Below, in pieces: positions 37,582 to 46,732 of a stretch of DNA of 64,000 bases (position 1 is its first letter; the number at the start of each line of letters is the position of its first letter). The stretch lies in NCBI GenBank assembly GCA_031402435.1, contig JANNSJ010000047.1:1-64000 (forward strand), given 5' to 3'. The position numbers and the translations under genes were made by a program. The DNA is from UBA11986 sp031402435. GTDB lineage: Bacteria; Bacteroidota; Ignavibacteria; UBA10030; UBA6906. The notes beneath the pieces are model-generated. The model had not been told where the DNA came from, searched no databases, and worked only from the letters and a program-made list of their open reading frames with translations.

Positions 37582-37606
37582 TGAGACTGTATTGAGTTGC
37601 TATGTG

Positions 37607-39721
37607 TTATGCTTCCTGCTCTTTGTGCCTGTGCTTCTCAGACGCGAGCACGACCTTCTCCGCCTGTTCTCTCGGTACTTCCTCATAGTGAGACATGCTC
37701 GCTTTGAACATGCCGCGTCCACCCGTTTTTGAACGCAACACCGTTGCATACGTATGTAACTCGGCGGCAGGTACCTGGGCACGAATCATCTGATATTGGC
37801 CTACAGAATCCATGCCCAGAATTTTTCCGCGTCGACCGGAGATATCTCCCATAACGTCACCCATCGAGTCTTCCGGGACTTTGACTTCTACAATGTAGAT
37901 CGGTTCAAGAAGGATCGGCTTCGCCTCAAGAAATCCCTTTTTGAATGCCTGTGAGCCTGCAATCTTGAATGCCATTTCCGAAGAGTCGACATCATGATAC
38001 GAGCCGTAATGCAACGCGACACGCACATCGACAACAGGATACCCAGCGAGGACACCCTCCTTCATTGTTTCCACAATGCCCTTCTCGACTGCCGGGATGA
38101 ATTTTCCCGGTACAACTCCTCCGACGATCTCATCGACAAACTCGAACCCCTGCCCACGCTTCAGTGGTTCAACGCGCAGGTGAACGTGTCCGTATTGACC
38201 GTGTCCGCCCGACTGCTTCCTGTGTTTATACTCGGCGTCTTTCACAACGGTTTTGATCGTCTCCCGGTAGGGCACTTTGGGCTGAACGAGATCAACATCA
38301 ACGTTGAACTTTTGCTTGAGTCGCTTCACGAAGATATTGAGATGAAGCTCCCCCTGCCCGCTGATGATCGTTTGATGCACTTCGGGGTCCACACGGAACA
38401 CAAATGTGGGGTCTTCCTGATGCAGCGAGTGCAGACCTGTTGAGATCTTGTCCTCATCACCCTTCGACTTCGGCAGAATCGCGGCATGAAATACCGGCTC
38501 AGGAAACTCGATCGGATGATACACCACCGGAAACGATTTGCTGCTCAAGGTGTTGTTCGTATGCGTATCCTTGAGCTTCACAACCGCGCCGATATCTCCG
38601 GCCATTAATTTGCCGGCTTCTTTTCGATCCTTTCCGTTCATGCCATACAACTGCGCAAGCCGCTCCGGCTTCCCGTTCGCTTCGTTGATAAGATCAAGGC
38701 CGGGCGTAATCGTGCCTGAACATACCTTGAAGTAGGAAAGCTCCCCGAGATGAGATTCCGAGATGGTCTTGAACACAAACATTGAAGGAGGACCGTTAGG
38801 ATCCTGCTTCACGACAATGTCCTTCCGTTCCAGACCGTTATGCGCCCCCGGAGAAGTGCCGTGCAGTTCACCCATTTCCGCCGGAGCCGGACAAAAGTCA
38901 ACAAGGAAATCGATCACACTGCTGACGCCAACATTCATCGTGGCCGAAGCACAGAAAAGTGGAAAGACCTTGCGATCACGAAGACCATTCCTGAGGCCCT
39001 TCTTGAATTCCTCGTCCGATAGCACTCCCTGTTCGAGGTATTTGTTCAGAAGGGTTTCATCGGTCTCAGCAATCAGTTCGACCAACTGCTGTCGCAACTC
39101 ATCCGCCCGTCCCTTTGCCCCGGCGGGGATATCCTGCTCAACGTACTTTCCATTGCCGCCGGGAACAAACTTCAGCACTTTCATCCTGACAACGTCAACA
39201 ATGCTGTCGAACCCCGATCCCTGCTTCAAAGGAAACTGAACAGGGATGACATCGTGACTGATCATCTCGCGTGCCTGCTTCACCACATTGTCAAAATCCG
39301 CATTCTCATGGTCCAGCTTGTTGACCACAGCGATGGTTACATTCCGAAGCTCGTTTGTGTATTTGCCGACAATCTCGGATCCAACTTCGACGCCTTCGAC
39401 GGCTTTCAGGAAAAGGATTGCAGTGTCGGCAACGCGCAACGCTGCTTTTACTTCTCCTGTAAAGTCAGTGTAGCCGGGTGTATCAAGAATGTTGAGCTTG
39501 TTGGTTTTCCATTCGCAGATGAGAAGAGATGTGTTGATGGAGATTTGTCGTTCGATTTCATCGGGGTGATAGTCGGAAGCAGTGTTGCCCTCTTCGACAC
39601 GCCCGAGACGCGTCGTGCTTCCCGCAGAGAAGAGCATTGCTTCTGAAAATGATGTTTTCCCCGCACCTCCGTGGCCGATGAGGGCCACGTTGCGAATGTG
39701 GTCAGGTGTGTAGTCCTTCAT
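37607..39721 (-). CDS. fusA: Elongation factor G (EF-G2-like)
   Basis: 704 residues. Translational GTPase for translocation or ribosome recycling. P-loop GHGGAGKTS is that of the EF-G2 branch rather than AHIDAGKTT of classical EF-G. Switch regions (DEIERQISINTSL), G3 DTPGYTDF, G4 NKLD and domain IV GGHGQYGHVHL and domain V GRRGKILG are present. It stands alone rather than in the str operon, another sign that it is the second EF-G paralogue. Whether it works in elongation or in recycling cannot be told. Confidence 0.92.
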   Translation of the reverse strand: MKDYTPDHIRNVALIGHGGAGKTSFSEAMLFSAGSTTRLGRVEEGNTASDYHPDEIERQISINTSLLICEWKTNKLNILDTPGYTDFTGEVKAALRVADTAILFLKAVEGVEVGSEIVGKYTNELRNVTIAVVNKLDHENADFDNVVKQAREMISHDVIPVQFPLKQGSGFDSIVDVVRMKVLKFVPGGNGKYVEQDIPAGAKGRADELRQQLVELIAETDETLLNKYLEQGVLSDEEFKKGLRNGLRDRKVFPLFCASATMNVGVSSVIDFLVDFCPAPAEMGELHGTSPGAHNGLERKDIVVKQDPNGPPSMFVFKTISESHLGELSYFKVCSGTITPGLDLINEANGKPERLAQLYGMNGKDRKEAGKLMAGDIGAVVKLKDTHTNNTLSSKSFPVVYHPIEFPEPVFHAAILPKSKGDEDKISTGLHSLHQEDPTFVFRVDPEVHQTIISGQGELHLNIFVKRLKQKFNVDVDLVQPKVPYRETIKTVVKDAEYKHRKQSGGHGQYGHVHLRVEPLKRGQGFEFVDEIVGGVVPGKFIPAVEKGIVETMKEGVLAGYPVVDVRVALHYGSYHDVDSSEMAFKIAGSQAFKKGFLEAKPILLEPIYIVEVKVPEDSMGDVMGDISGRRGKILGMDSVGQYQMIRAQVPAAELHTYATVLRSKTGGRGMFKASMSHYEEVPREQAEKVVLASEKHRHKEQEA

Positions 39722-39884
39722 ACGACATTCAGTGCCTCCAAATAATTACAGCGTGTCAGGAATACGTGTGATCAAAAAACATGGGCGCGAATACCAACCT
39801 GCCCGAGAGAAGAAACACCAACGTTGGTACATAAGCAGCTGAGGCTCGTATATCGTGGGGGTGACAGAAGTGACCTGCCTCGTC

Positions 39885-40277
39885 TTACGCTCTCACTTTT
39901 TCAAGAAACGATCGGACACCTTTGAACAATGCTGCAACAAATGCAACGGAATCCAGAATCGGCCCTTCGATGCGCTCCTGCACCTTGCGTTCGAGGGCGA
40001 CGATGTTGTCTGCAATCTCCCGTACTGAACCGATGGAATCACGAACAATCATCACCTGGTCATCGATGTTCTCTGTGATACTCTTGACCCGCGCGGTGAT
40101 ATACTCCATGTTCTCGAGAACCGGAAGGACACGCGACGTAATCTCCTTCATGTCCTTCTCCACAACGGCGAGCATATCCTTCAGCCGGACAAGAACAAGT
40201 ATCAGGTAGATGCACACAGCGGAAAGGCACAGGAGTGCAAGAATTTCCACGATGATGAGAATGGTGTTTGACTCCAC
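39885..40277 (-). CDS. DUF948-like membrane-anchored coiled-coil protein
   Basis: 130 residues, GTG start with GAGGAG six bases before. One N-terminal membrane helix (about 5-30) and then heptad-rich sequence (VVEKDMKEITSRVLPVLENMEYITARV). It matches the architecture of DUF948/YtxG proteins. The next gene upstream codes a YtxH-type protein, the same pair that is adjacent in Bacillus, where YtxG and YtxH belong to the general stress response. Confidence 0.75.
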   Translation of the reverse strand: MESNTILIIVEILALLCLSAVCIYLILVLVRLKDMLAVVEKDMKEITSRVLPVLENMEYITARVKSITENIDDQVMIVRDSIGSVREIADNIVALERKVQERIEGPILDSVAFVAALFKGVRSFLEKVRA

Positions 40278-40307
40278 GGTACGCTCCTCTGTGGTTGGTG
40301 GTCGTGT

Positions 40308-40703
40308 TTACGACCGGTTACGTTCCTGCTTGAACGCATCAACGCCTGCCTTGACAGCACCGGTAAGTTTCGTTCCTTCTTCCACAATCCCAGATGCTTT
40401 CTGCCGGGCGCCGGACAACAGCTTGTCTGCATCTTCAATCAGATTGTTAGCCTTTTTCTGCGCATCGGTAACAAGTTGATCCGAGCGCCGTTTGGCGTCA
40501 CTCATCATTTCGCCGGCCTTTGCGCGTGCTGCGCGGGCATACCCTTCGGCATCGCCCAACAGATCATCGGTCTTTTGCCTGATATCGGCGCGGAGTTCTT
40601 TGCCGCTCTTTGGCGCATACAGCAGCGCAAGCACAGCTCCAATCGCGCTTCCGGCAAGAAGCCCGATCAGCATCCCTTTCACCATCCCGTTCTTCTGGTC
40701 CAT
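40308..40703 (-). CDS. YtxH domain protein
   Basis: 131 residues. N-terminal glycine-rich membrane helix MVKGMLIGLLAGSAIGAVLALLYAPKSGKELR is the YtxH signature, followed by a long Ala/Lys/Glu-rich helix of apolipoprotein/LEA-like repeats (DAEGYARAARAKAGEMMSDAKRR ...). Envelope-associated, function not known. 30 bases before the DUF948-like gene, so an operon. Confidence 0.85.
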   Translation of the reverse strand: MDQKNGMVKGMLIGLLAGSAIGAVLALLYAPKSGKELRADIRQKTDDLLGDAEGYARAARAKAGEMMSDAKRRSDQLVTDAQKKANNLIEDADKLLSGARQKASGIVEEGTKLTGAVKAGVDAFKQERNRS

Positions 40704-40803
40704 ACTTCACCCCAACAGTGTATTTGGATTACATATATGATTTTTTTGACTGAGAGAATGATACAACCTTGCCCTCAAAAAAGCAACGGCTAGTATGAGA
40801 CGA

Positions 40804-40835
40804 ACAATCCCGCCACACACGTCGGGCGGGATTGT
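40804..40835 (-). terminator. Hairpin after the COX24-type ribosomal protein gene
   Basis: 11-bp perfect stem ACAATCCCGCC/GGCGGGATTGT (40804-40814, 40825-40835), 14 bases past the stop. Only weak T-richness follows, so termination is likely but not certain. Confidence 0.55.
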
Positions 40836-40849
40836 TATGAGTGACTGCC

Positions 40850-40939
40850 TTATTTCTTCTTATGGCGCTGCTTTCTCAGTCTCTTCTTCCGCTTGTGTGT
40901 TGCCATCTTGTGTCTTTTGCGTTTTTTACCACTTGGCAT
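40850..40939 (-). CDS. AURKAIP1/COX24 domain protein, small ribosomal protein
   Basis: 29 residues, starting MPSGKKRKRHKMATHKRKKR, almost all Lys/Arg/His, and preceded by AAGGAGG at four bases from ATG. This sequence is the well-known tiny AURKAIP1/COX24 domain protein of Bacteroidota and relatives, whose mitochondrial relative mS38 is part of the small ribosomal subunit. A structural ribosomal role is inferred from that relation. A hairpin follows the gene. Confidence 0.88.
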   Translation of the reverse strand: MPSGKKRKRHKMATHKRKKRLRKQRHKKK

Positions 40940-40970
40940 AGTGCCTCCTTTCGGTAATTCAATTAAGGTA

Positions 40971-41885
40971 TTAGTTTGGCGAGCCTTGAAAAGAATGCTG
41001 CTCGAGCAATTGCTGCGCTCGTTGTCCCAGATCGGAGTTCGGGTTAAGCTCCACGGTTTTCTTCAGCCACCTGTTGGATTCCTCAAGATTACCGGCGTTG
41101 AGGTTCACAATCCCAAGATTGAACGCTGCCGGCTGGTGCGTTGGATTCTTGTCGAAGGCTGTTTGCATTTCCTGTATGGCCTTCGTGAGCCACGACGGGG
41201 CATTACTACTATCCGCCTTTGCCATCTCAAAATAGCAGATACCCATATCAACCCGCGCATTGGGGTCGTTGGGTTTCAATTCAAGATACTTCGAATAGGT
41301 ATTGACCGCACGCGTCAGAAGACTTGGGTTGTTCATTGATGCATCGTGCAACATATTGGCCAGCCGGAGCAGCGACACATCATCCTTTGGGTTTGCATCC
41401 ACCTTCTTCTGAAGTTGCTCAATTGCTTCGGGCGCTACGGGGGAAGAAGCGGGGAAGTTCTGTTGTTCCGCTACTATCTGCTTCGGCTGCTGTTCGCGTG
41501 TCAACTCCGTGTATGTAAAGAACGCAACAAGCGCAAGAACAACCGCTCCGGTACTGATCTGCCACGTTTCAACTCGCTTCTTCTCATGTGTATCTTTTTT
41601 CTGCGGAGGGGATTGCTTCCTGTCAGGCTGCGATGGTTTCTCGCCCTTGCGGCCCTGGGATTGGGCTCCACCATGCAGCGACGCGCCACACGATTCACAA
41701 AACGCTGCGCCAGCGTGAACCACCTTGCCACATACCCCGCAACGCATTGATTGCAGATCGGGAGAACTCTGGAGAGCTTCAATTGCGGTGCTGTTCTCTA
41801 TGCGAGACCCACATTGCGGACAGAATTTGTCACCCGGGGAAAGAATCGCCCCACAATCTCCACATACTGACTTTGCGATTGCCAT
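40971..41885 (-). CDS. Zinc-ribbon membrane protein with TPR repeats
   Basis: 304 residues. Two zinc ribbons at the N-terminus (CGDCGAILSPGDKFCPQCG about 8-26 and CGVCGKVVHAGAAFCESCG about 49-67), a basic Gln/Lys/Pro linker, one membrane helix (about 109-125, ISTGAVVLALVAFFTYTEL) and three to four TPR units in the periplasmic part (LLRLANMLHDASM, ARVDMGICYFEMAKADSS, AAFNLGIVNLNAGNLEESNRW). So a cytoplasmic metal-binding head with an outside scaffold. Function unknown. Follows the HU gene. Confidence 0.85.
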   Translation of the reverse strand: MAIAKSVCGDCGAILSPGDKFCPQCGSRIENSTAIEALQSSPDLQSMRCGVCGKVVHAGAAFCESCGASLHGGAQSQGRKGEKPSQPDRKQSPPQKKDTHEKKRVETWQISTGAVVLALVAFFTYTELTREQQPKQIVAEQQNFPASSPVAPEAIEQLQKKVDANPKDDVSLLRLANMLHDASMNNPSLLTRAVNTYSKYLELKPNDPNARVDMGICYFEMAKADSSNAPSWLTKAIQEMQTAFDKNPTHQPAAFNLGIVNLNAGNLEESNRWLKKTVELNPNSDLGQRAQQLLEQHSFQGSPN

Positions 41886-41899
41886 GGATAGCGGGAACC

Positions 41900-42196
41900 T
41901 TACTTCATGATTTTCTGAAGGTTCTCATTCACCAGAACCTTGACTTCTTTCGAGACCTTGAACAACGGTACCCAGTGTTCACCAACCATCACCTGCTCAC
42001 CTGTGCGGGGGTTACGCGCAACACGGCCTTTTCTCTTCTTCACTTTAAAGCTTCCAAATCCTCTGATCTCGATGTTCTTGCCGTTCTGCATCGCATCGAT
42101 AACAGTTTTGATGAACCCATCGACCACTGCCTCTGTTTCCACCTTGGTCAAGCCTGTTGCCGTGGCTATGGTGTCGACAATATCAGCTTTTGTCAA
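41900..42196 (-). CDS. HU/IHF family DNA-binding protein
   Basis: 98 residues; TTG start, supported by AGGAGG six bases before and by the N-terminus (M)TKADIVDTIATATGL. The fold signature RGFGSFKVKKRKGRVARNPRTGE is intact with the DNA-bending Pro in the RNPRTGE arm. Longer-than-usual tail LFKVSKEVKVLVNENLQKIMK. Nucleoid protein. Sits between sppA and the zinc-ribbon gene on the same strand. Confidence 0.93.
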   Translation of the reverse strand: MTKADIVDTIATATGLTKVETEAVVDGFIKTVIDAMQNGKNIEIRGFGSFKVKKRKGRVARNPRTGEQVMVGEHWVPLFKVSKEVKVLVNENLQKIMK

Positions 42197-42241
42197 CGTA
42201 AGCCTCCTGTGATGTTGTTGGTGAGAGTGAGGAAGAATTTT

Positions 42242-43150
42242 CTAATATGGACCGTTGAAACGATATGACACTGCCGGTCGATCAACAATTTCCTGCTTGA
42301 TATCCTTGAGTGTTTCCTGAACGTCTCCGAAAATACTGTCCCATACCGACCGACGCCTCTGCTCTTTGACAAGAGATGGTTCTCCTGAAATTCCCGCAAG
42401 CCCCGCGGTGATGGCAACGGCATCCTCGAACGTTCCGAGCGTGTCCACAAGTCCATTCTCGATTGCCTGTTCGCCGGTGAAGACGCTGCCGTCTGCAATC
42501 TTCACAACCACGTCGTGGTTCATGTGTCGTTCATTCTCGACAACAGTGATGAACTGGCGATGGACGTTATCCATGAGTTGCTGAAAGTATCGTTCATCAT
42601 CTTCGGTCATCTTGCGCGTGCTTGAGCCGGAATCCTTGAGCTTGCCACTCTTGATGGTTTTCACGCCAACGCCGAGCTTGTCAAGAGCCTCTTGAAGTTG
42701 AAGAAACTCTGAGATCACCCCGATACTTCCTGTAAGCGTTCCGCGATTAGCCACGAGGCGGGATGCACCACACGAAACATAATAGCCCCCACTTGCAGCG
42801 AGTGCTCCCATCGACACAACGACGGGCTTGCCTCCATCCCGCGTTTTCTTCACTTCCTCATAGATCTCCTGGCTTGCAACCACTCCGCCGCCGGGTGAAT
42901 CCACACGAAGAAGAATCGCTTTGATCGATCCGGACTCACGATACTTCTTGATCTGACGGACGATGTCCTCGGATGATGTGATGACCCCCCTGAGCTCCAC
43001 GACCGCAATTTTACTCCCTGAGCCGGAGGTTACCGTTTCAGTTCGCTCTCCCATGGATTTCATGAATCCATAGATAACCAACATGAATCCGAAGCCAAGC
43101 AAAGCAATAATCCCAAATATGATGAGGAACCACTTCGTGGATTTATTCAT
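42242..43150 (-). CDS. sppA: Signal peptide peptidase SppA (S49)
   Basis: 302 residues, the short form of SppA. One N-terminal membrane helix (about 8-28), then ClpP-like fold. IAVVELRGVITSS, VDSPGGGVVASQEIYEEV, and the nucleophile Ser in GALAASGGYYVSCGA with the Lys of the Ser-Lys dyad farther on. GSIGVI follows. Digests cleaved signal peptides and membrane peptides, periplasmic face of the inner membrane. Confidence 0.95.
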   Translation of the reverse strand: MNKSTKWFLIIFGIIALLGFGFMLVIYGFMKSMGERTETVTSGSGSKIAVVELRGVITSSEDIVRQIKKYRESGSIKAILLRVDSPGGGVVASQEIYEEVKKTRDGGKPVVVSMGALAASGGYYVSCGASRLVANRGTLTGSIGVISEFLQLQEALDKLGVGVKTIKSGKLKDSGSSTRKMTEDDERYFQQLMDNVHRQFITVVENERHMNHDVVVKIADGSVFTGEQAIENGLVDTLGTFEDAVAITAGLAGISGEPSLVKEQRRRSVWDSIFGDVQETLKDIKQEIVDRPAVSYRFNGPY

Positions 43151-43246
43151 TCTTCAGAGACTGGGAAACGGCTGTAAGTCATTGATTTTCCTCATGAGTA
43201 TACTAAACAAATGGTAGAATGTCAAACCCTGGTCTCAGAAACACTT

Positions 43247-43281
43247 AGCCCGGAAACACCTTTTTGAGGCTCCTCCGGGCT
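43247..43281 (-). terminator. Hairpin after lon
   Basis: AGCCCGGA/TCCGGGCT arms (43247-43254 and 43274-43281) 24 bases past the lon stop. No strong T-run on the reverse strand, so the terminator call is tentative. Confidence 0.5.
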
Positions 43282-43304
43282 TCAATTGTCCCACATCTAC
43301 CCAT

Positions 43305-45683
43305 CTAGTTACTTGCAATTACTTCCAGATCAAGTTCCTGTACTTTTCCTATGGGCTCTTCTTTCGGTAACAGTGCAAGTTCAAGTACATCGCTCATTTC
43401 CTTCACAAAGTGGAACTTCATTGCATCCTTGCCCAACACCGAGTTCGGTATCTCATCAAGGTCGAGCTTGTTCCGTCCGGGAAGCAGGACGGTCTTAATG
43501 CCTGCTCGATGGGCGGCCAGTACTTTTTCCTTCACACCGCCAATCGGAAGTACCGAACCACGCAGTGTGATCTCGCCTGTCATGGCAAGGTCATTGCGCA
43601 CCATCCTGTTCGTGAGCAGCGAGGTCAAGGCGGTCAGCATCGTGACGCCGGCAGAAGGACCATCCTTCGGAACCGCACCAGCAGGAACGTGAACATGAAT
43701 ATCCTGCTTCTTGCGGAAGTCTTCGGGAATACCAAGCGCTTTCGCATTGGCCCCGATGAAACTCAGCGCCGCCTGCACGGACTCCTTCATCACGTCGCCC
43801 AGTTGTCCGGTGAGGATCAGTTTGCCATCTCCTTCCATCTTCGTTGCTTCTATAAAGAGGATGTCTCCCCCAACCGGAGTCCACGCAAGTCCAACAGCAA
43901 TGCCCGGACGGTTGATCCGCTCTGACACATCAGAGAAGAATTTCTGCTGACCAAGGTACTTTACGAGATCGTCCTTCTTCACGACAGCCTTCTTGATTGC
44001 GCCTTCCGCAACTTCACGTGCAACACCACGGGAAACGGTCGCAATCTGTCGCTCAAGGTTACGGACACCGGCTTCACGGGTATAGCCGGAGATCATTCCA
44101 CGTATCGCATCGTCTTCCAGATCAAGCTGTTTTTCCTTCAGGCCATGCTCGCCAATCTGCTTCGGCACGAGAAACGATTTCGCAATGTGGAGCTTCTCAT
44201 CTTCGATGTAACTTGGTATCTCGATGACCTCCATCCTGTCGCGCAACGGCGGAGGGATCGGTTCGATCATATTGGCTGTGGCAATGAACAACACTTTTGA
44301 AAGATCAAACGGAATTTCCAGATAGTGATCGCTGAATGAAAAGTTCTGTTCGGGATCGAGCACTTCAAGTAATGCAGACGATGGATCGCCGCGAAAATCA
44401 GAACCGAGTTTGTCCACTTCATCCAGCATGAAGACGGGATTGTTCGATCCTGCTTTCTTCAACGCCTGGATGATGCGTCCGGGCAATGCGCCGATGTATG
44501 TTCGCCGATGGCCGCGTATTTCCGCTTCATCGTGTACGCCACCCAACGAGATACGCACGAACTTTCTGCCCAACGCGCTCGCAATGGACCGACCCAGCGA
44601 CGTTTTGCCCACGCCCGGCGGACCAACAAACGCGAGGATGGGACCTTTCATATCGTTCTTCAGTTTGCGAACAGCAAGATATTCAAGGACCCGCTTCTTC
44701 ACCTTGTCCAATCCATAGTGATCCTTTTCCAGCATTTCCTTTGCCTTCACGGTATCGAGATTGTCCTCGGTGCTCACGCTCCAGGGCAAATCGAGGATCA
44801 CATCGAGGTATGTGCGGCTGACCGTGTACTCGGCTGATGCCGGGTTCATTTGCGTCAGTCGCTTGTATTCCTTGTTGGCAACTTTGAGCGCTTCTTCCGG
44901 CAGCTTTAAATCGTCGATGCGTTTGCGAAGCTCGTTGATTTCAACATTGTCTTCGTCTTCACCAAGCTCCTTCTTGATTGCTTTCATCTGTTCGCGCAGC
45001 ACGTACTCACGCTGCGATTTGTTGATGCCTTCCTGCACTTCGGACTGGATCTTGCTGCCAAGTTCAAGCTTCTGAACGAGCTTTGTCAAGCAGACAGTGA
45101 CCAGTTCCAATCTCTTCTTCACATCCATGGTCTCGAGAACCTGTTGTTTCTCTTCCACCGTCACTGGCAACATTGATGCAAGCAAGTCCGCAACCGCGGG
45201 AGCCTGATCCATATTGAGGATGATGGAGAGCTGTTCATCGGAGAGGTTGGGCGACAGTTCGACCGCTTTCTTGAACAGGCTTTTCAGATTTGTCACCATC
45301 GCTTCAACTTCAAGGCCATCCTCGGAAGGCTCGTCACTATCGACAACGACAGCGCGGATGTACGGCTCGGTATGAAGAATGGAGATGAGCTTTACACGGC
45401 GCAATCCTTGCATCAAGACACTCTTCGTGCCATCTGCGAGCGTGAGAGTCTTCAACACTTTGGCGGCGGTGCCAACCCAAAAGATATCCTTCTCCGTTGG
45501 CTTCTCAATCTTGCCATCGGTCTGTGCGACAACTACCACGAGGCTATCCTCCCGGAGCGCCTCTTCTACAACCTTGATGCTGCTTTCTCTTCCGATGGAC
45601 AACGGCATTACCTGGCGTGGGAAAAACACCGAATTGCGTAACGGCAGAACTGCTATTGCTTGCGGCACTTTCGACTTTGTCAT
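43305..45683 (-). CDS. lon: ATP-dependent protease Lon
   Basis: 792 residues from ATG 45683, since AGAGGA lies six bases before it (the ATG at 45689 is too close). N-terminal LON domain (IAVLPLRNSVFFPRQVMPLSIGRE), long helical part, AAA+ module with Walker A GPPGVGKTSLG and Walker B FMLDEVDKLG, and the C-terminal protease with Ser in PKDGPSAGVTM and Lys in GGVKEKVLAAHRAG. Degrades damaged proteins. Downstream of three hsp20 genes but separated from them by a strong terminator, so it needs its own promoter or readthrough. Confidence 0.98.
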   Translation of the reverse strand: MTKSKVPQAIAVLPLRNSVFFPRQVMPLSIGRESSIKVVEEALREDSLVVVVAQTDGKIEKPTEKDIFWVGTAAKVLKTLTLADGTKSVLMQGLRRVKLISILHTEPYIRAVVVDSDEPSEDGLEVEAMVTNLKSLFKKAVELSPNLSDEQLSIILNMDQAPAVADLLASMLPVTVEEKQQVLETMDVKKRLELVTVCLTKLVQKLELGSKIQSEVQEGINKSQREYVLREQMKAIKKELGEDEDNVEINELRKRIDDLKLPEEALKVANKEYKRLTQMNPASAEYTVSRTYLDVILDLPWSVSTEDNLDTVKAKEMLEKDHYGLDKVKKRVLEYLAVRKLKNDMKGPILAFVGPPGVGKTSLGRSIASALGRKFVRISLGGVHDEAEIRGHRRTYIGALPGRIIQALKKAGSNNPVFMLDEVDKLGSDFRGDPSSALLEVLDPEQNFSFSDHYLEIPFDLSKVLFIATANMIEPIPPPLRDRMEVIEIPSYIEDEKLHIAKSFLVPKQIGEHGLKEKQLDLEDDAIRGMISGYTREAGVRNLERQIATVSRGVAREVAEGAIKKAVVKKDDLVKYLGQQKFFSDVSERINRPGIAVGLAWTPVGGDILFIEATKMEGDGKLILTGQLGDVMKESVQAALSFIGANAKALGIPEDFRKKQDIHVHVPAGAVPKDGPSAGVTMLTALTSLLTNRMVRNDLAMTGEITLRGSVLPIGGVKEKVLAAHRAGIKTVLLPGRNKLDLDEIPNSVLGKDAMKFHFVKEMSDVLELALLPKEEPIGKVQELDLEVIASN

Positions 45684-45741
45684 CAACATTCCTCTTTAGT
45701 TCTCTGTCTATTGAACATTTTGCACCGCTGTTTCGTTTCAG

Positions 45742-45790
45742 AAATAAAAAAGGCGAGTGCCTGAGGCCCAGACCTGCAGGACTCGCCTTT
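45742..45790 (-). terminator. Strong intrinsic terminator between hsp20 and lon
   Basis: AAAGGCGAGT/ACTCGCCTTT arms (45749-45758, 45781-45790) with a T-rich stretch TTTTTTTATTTC after it on the reverse strand. It ends the hsp20 operon 19 bases after its last stop. Confidence 0.85.
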
Positions 45791-45808
45791 GCCCACCATC
45801 GAATCTTC

Positions 45809-46279
45809 TTACTTCACCCTAACGTCAATCTGCTTCGGCTTTGCCTCTTCCGCCTTTGGCAGCGTGATGGTCAGAATACCATCGTTATATACTGCTTCGA
45901 TCTTGTCATGCTTCACATGTGCGGGCAGCGTGAATGATCTCTGGAACGAACCATACGACCGCTCGAGGCGGTGAAAGTTCGAGCTTTTTGATTCCTGTTC
46001 CTGTTTCTTCTCTCCTCGAATCGTGAGAATGTTCTCCTGCATCGTGATCTTCACGTCGTCCTTATTGACGCCCGGAAGCTCGACCTTCACGCGATACTCT
46101 GCTTCGTTTTCCGCCACATCGACGGCGGGCGTCCAGACAGACAATCCAAAAGAACCATCGTCCACAGTGCCGCCACGGAAGAAGCCATCGAACATCCTAT
46201 TGATCTCCCTCTGCATGGTAGTGATGTCTGTGGGGAATGTTGCCAAATCACGTCCTGAATTCCAGCGAACTAATGACAT
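45809..46279 (-). CDS. Hsp20/alpha-crystallin small heat-shock protein (3rd of three)
   Basis: 156 residues from ATG 46279, with GGAGGA before it. ATP-independent holdase chaperone that traps unfolding proteins. N-terminus MSLVRWNSGRDLATFP, alpha-crystallin domain from WTPAVDVAENEAEY, VKVELPGVNKDDVKITM, NILTIRGEKKQE, and the C-terminal YNDGILTITLPKAEEAKPKQIDV with the conserved IxI/V-type tail. The closest to classical bacterial Hsp20 of the three. Last gene of the operon before the terminator. Confidence 0.95.
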   Translation of the reverse strand: MSLVRWNSGRDLATFPTDITTMQREINRMFDGFFRGGTVDDGSFGLSVWTPAVDVAENEAEYRVKVELPGVNKDDVKITMQENILTIRGEKKQEQESKSSNFHRLERSYGSFQRSFTLPAHVKHDKIEAVYNDGILTITLPKAEEAKPKQIDVRVK

Positions 46280-46318
46280 ATGATCCTCCATGTTTTATTT
46301 TGTGAAACGATTGCCTTG

Positions 46319-46717
46319 TTACTTGATCTGAATTTCTTTTGGCCTTACTTTTTCGTTCTTGAACAGTGTGAGTGCCAACACGCCATTCTCGTACTTCGCA
46401 TCAACACTGTCGCGATCAATTCCATCTCCAAGATTGAACACCCGGTGGTACACCGTTGCGCTCAACTCACTGAAGAGCAACGATGCATGTTCCGGATGAT
46501 ATGGCTCAATCTTCGCGCGGACACTCAATGTTCCATTCTCCATCATCACATTGATTGACTTCTTCTGTGCACCAGGCAGATCGATCATCAGAACGAATGC
46601 TTCCGGCGTTTCATACACGTCGGTCGATGGGCTGACAATATTCTCCTTCAACCTGTTTTGGAGAGCGGGCAGCATATTCGCCCGTTTTACGATTGACACG
46701 TCGTTATTCCTTGTCAT
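46319..46717 (-). CDS. Hsp20/alpha-crystallin family protein (2nd of three)
   Basis: 132 residues, with AGAGGT before the ATG. Alpha-crystallin domain: PSTDVYETPEAFVLMIDLPGAQKKSINVMMENGTLSV, then VFNLGDGIDRDSVDAKYENGVLALTLFKNEKVRPKEIQIK. It lacks most of the N-terminal arm that drives large-oligomer assembly and has changed residues (QKKSIN for KxDIxV), so it is diverged from its neighbours and could be a partner subunit. Confidence 0.93.
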   Translation of the reverse strand: MTRNNDVSIVKRANMLPALQNRLKENIVSPSTDVYETPEAFVLMIDLPGAQKKSINVMMENGTLSVRAKIEPYHPEHASLLFSELSATVYHRVFNLGDGIDRDSVDAKYENGVLALTLFKNEKVRPKEIQIK

Positions 46718-46732
46718 GACTTGACCTCTCCT

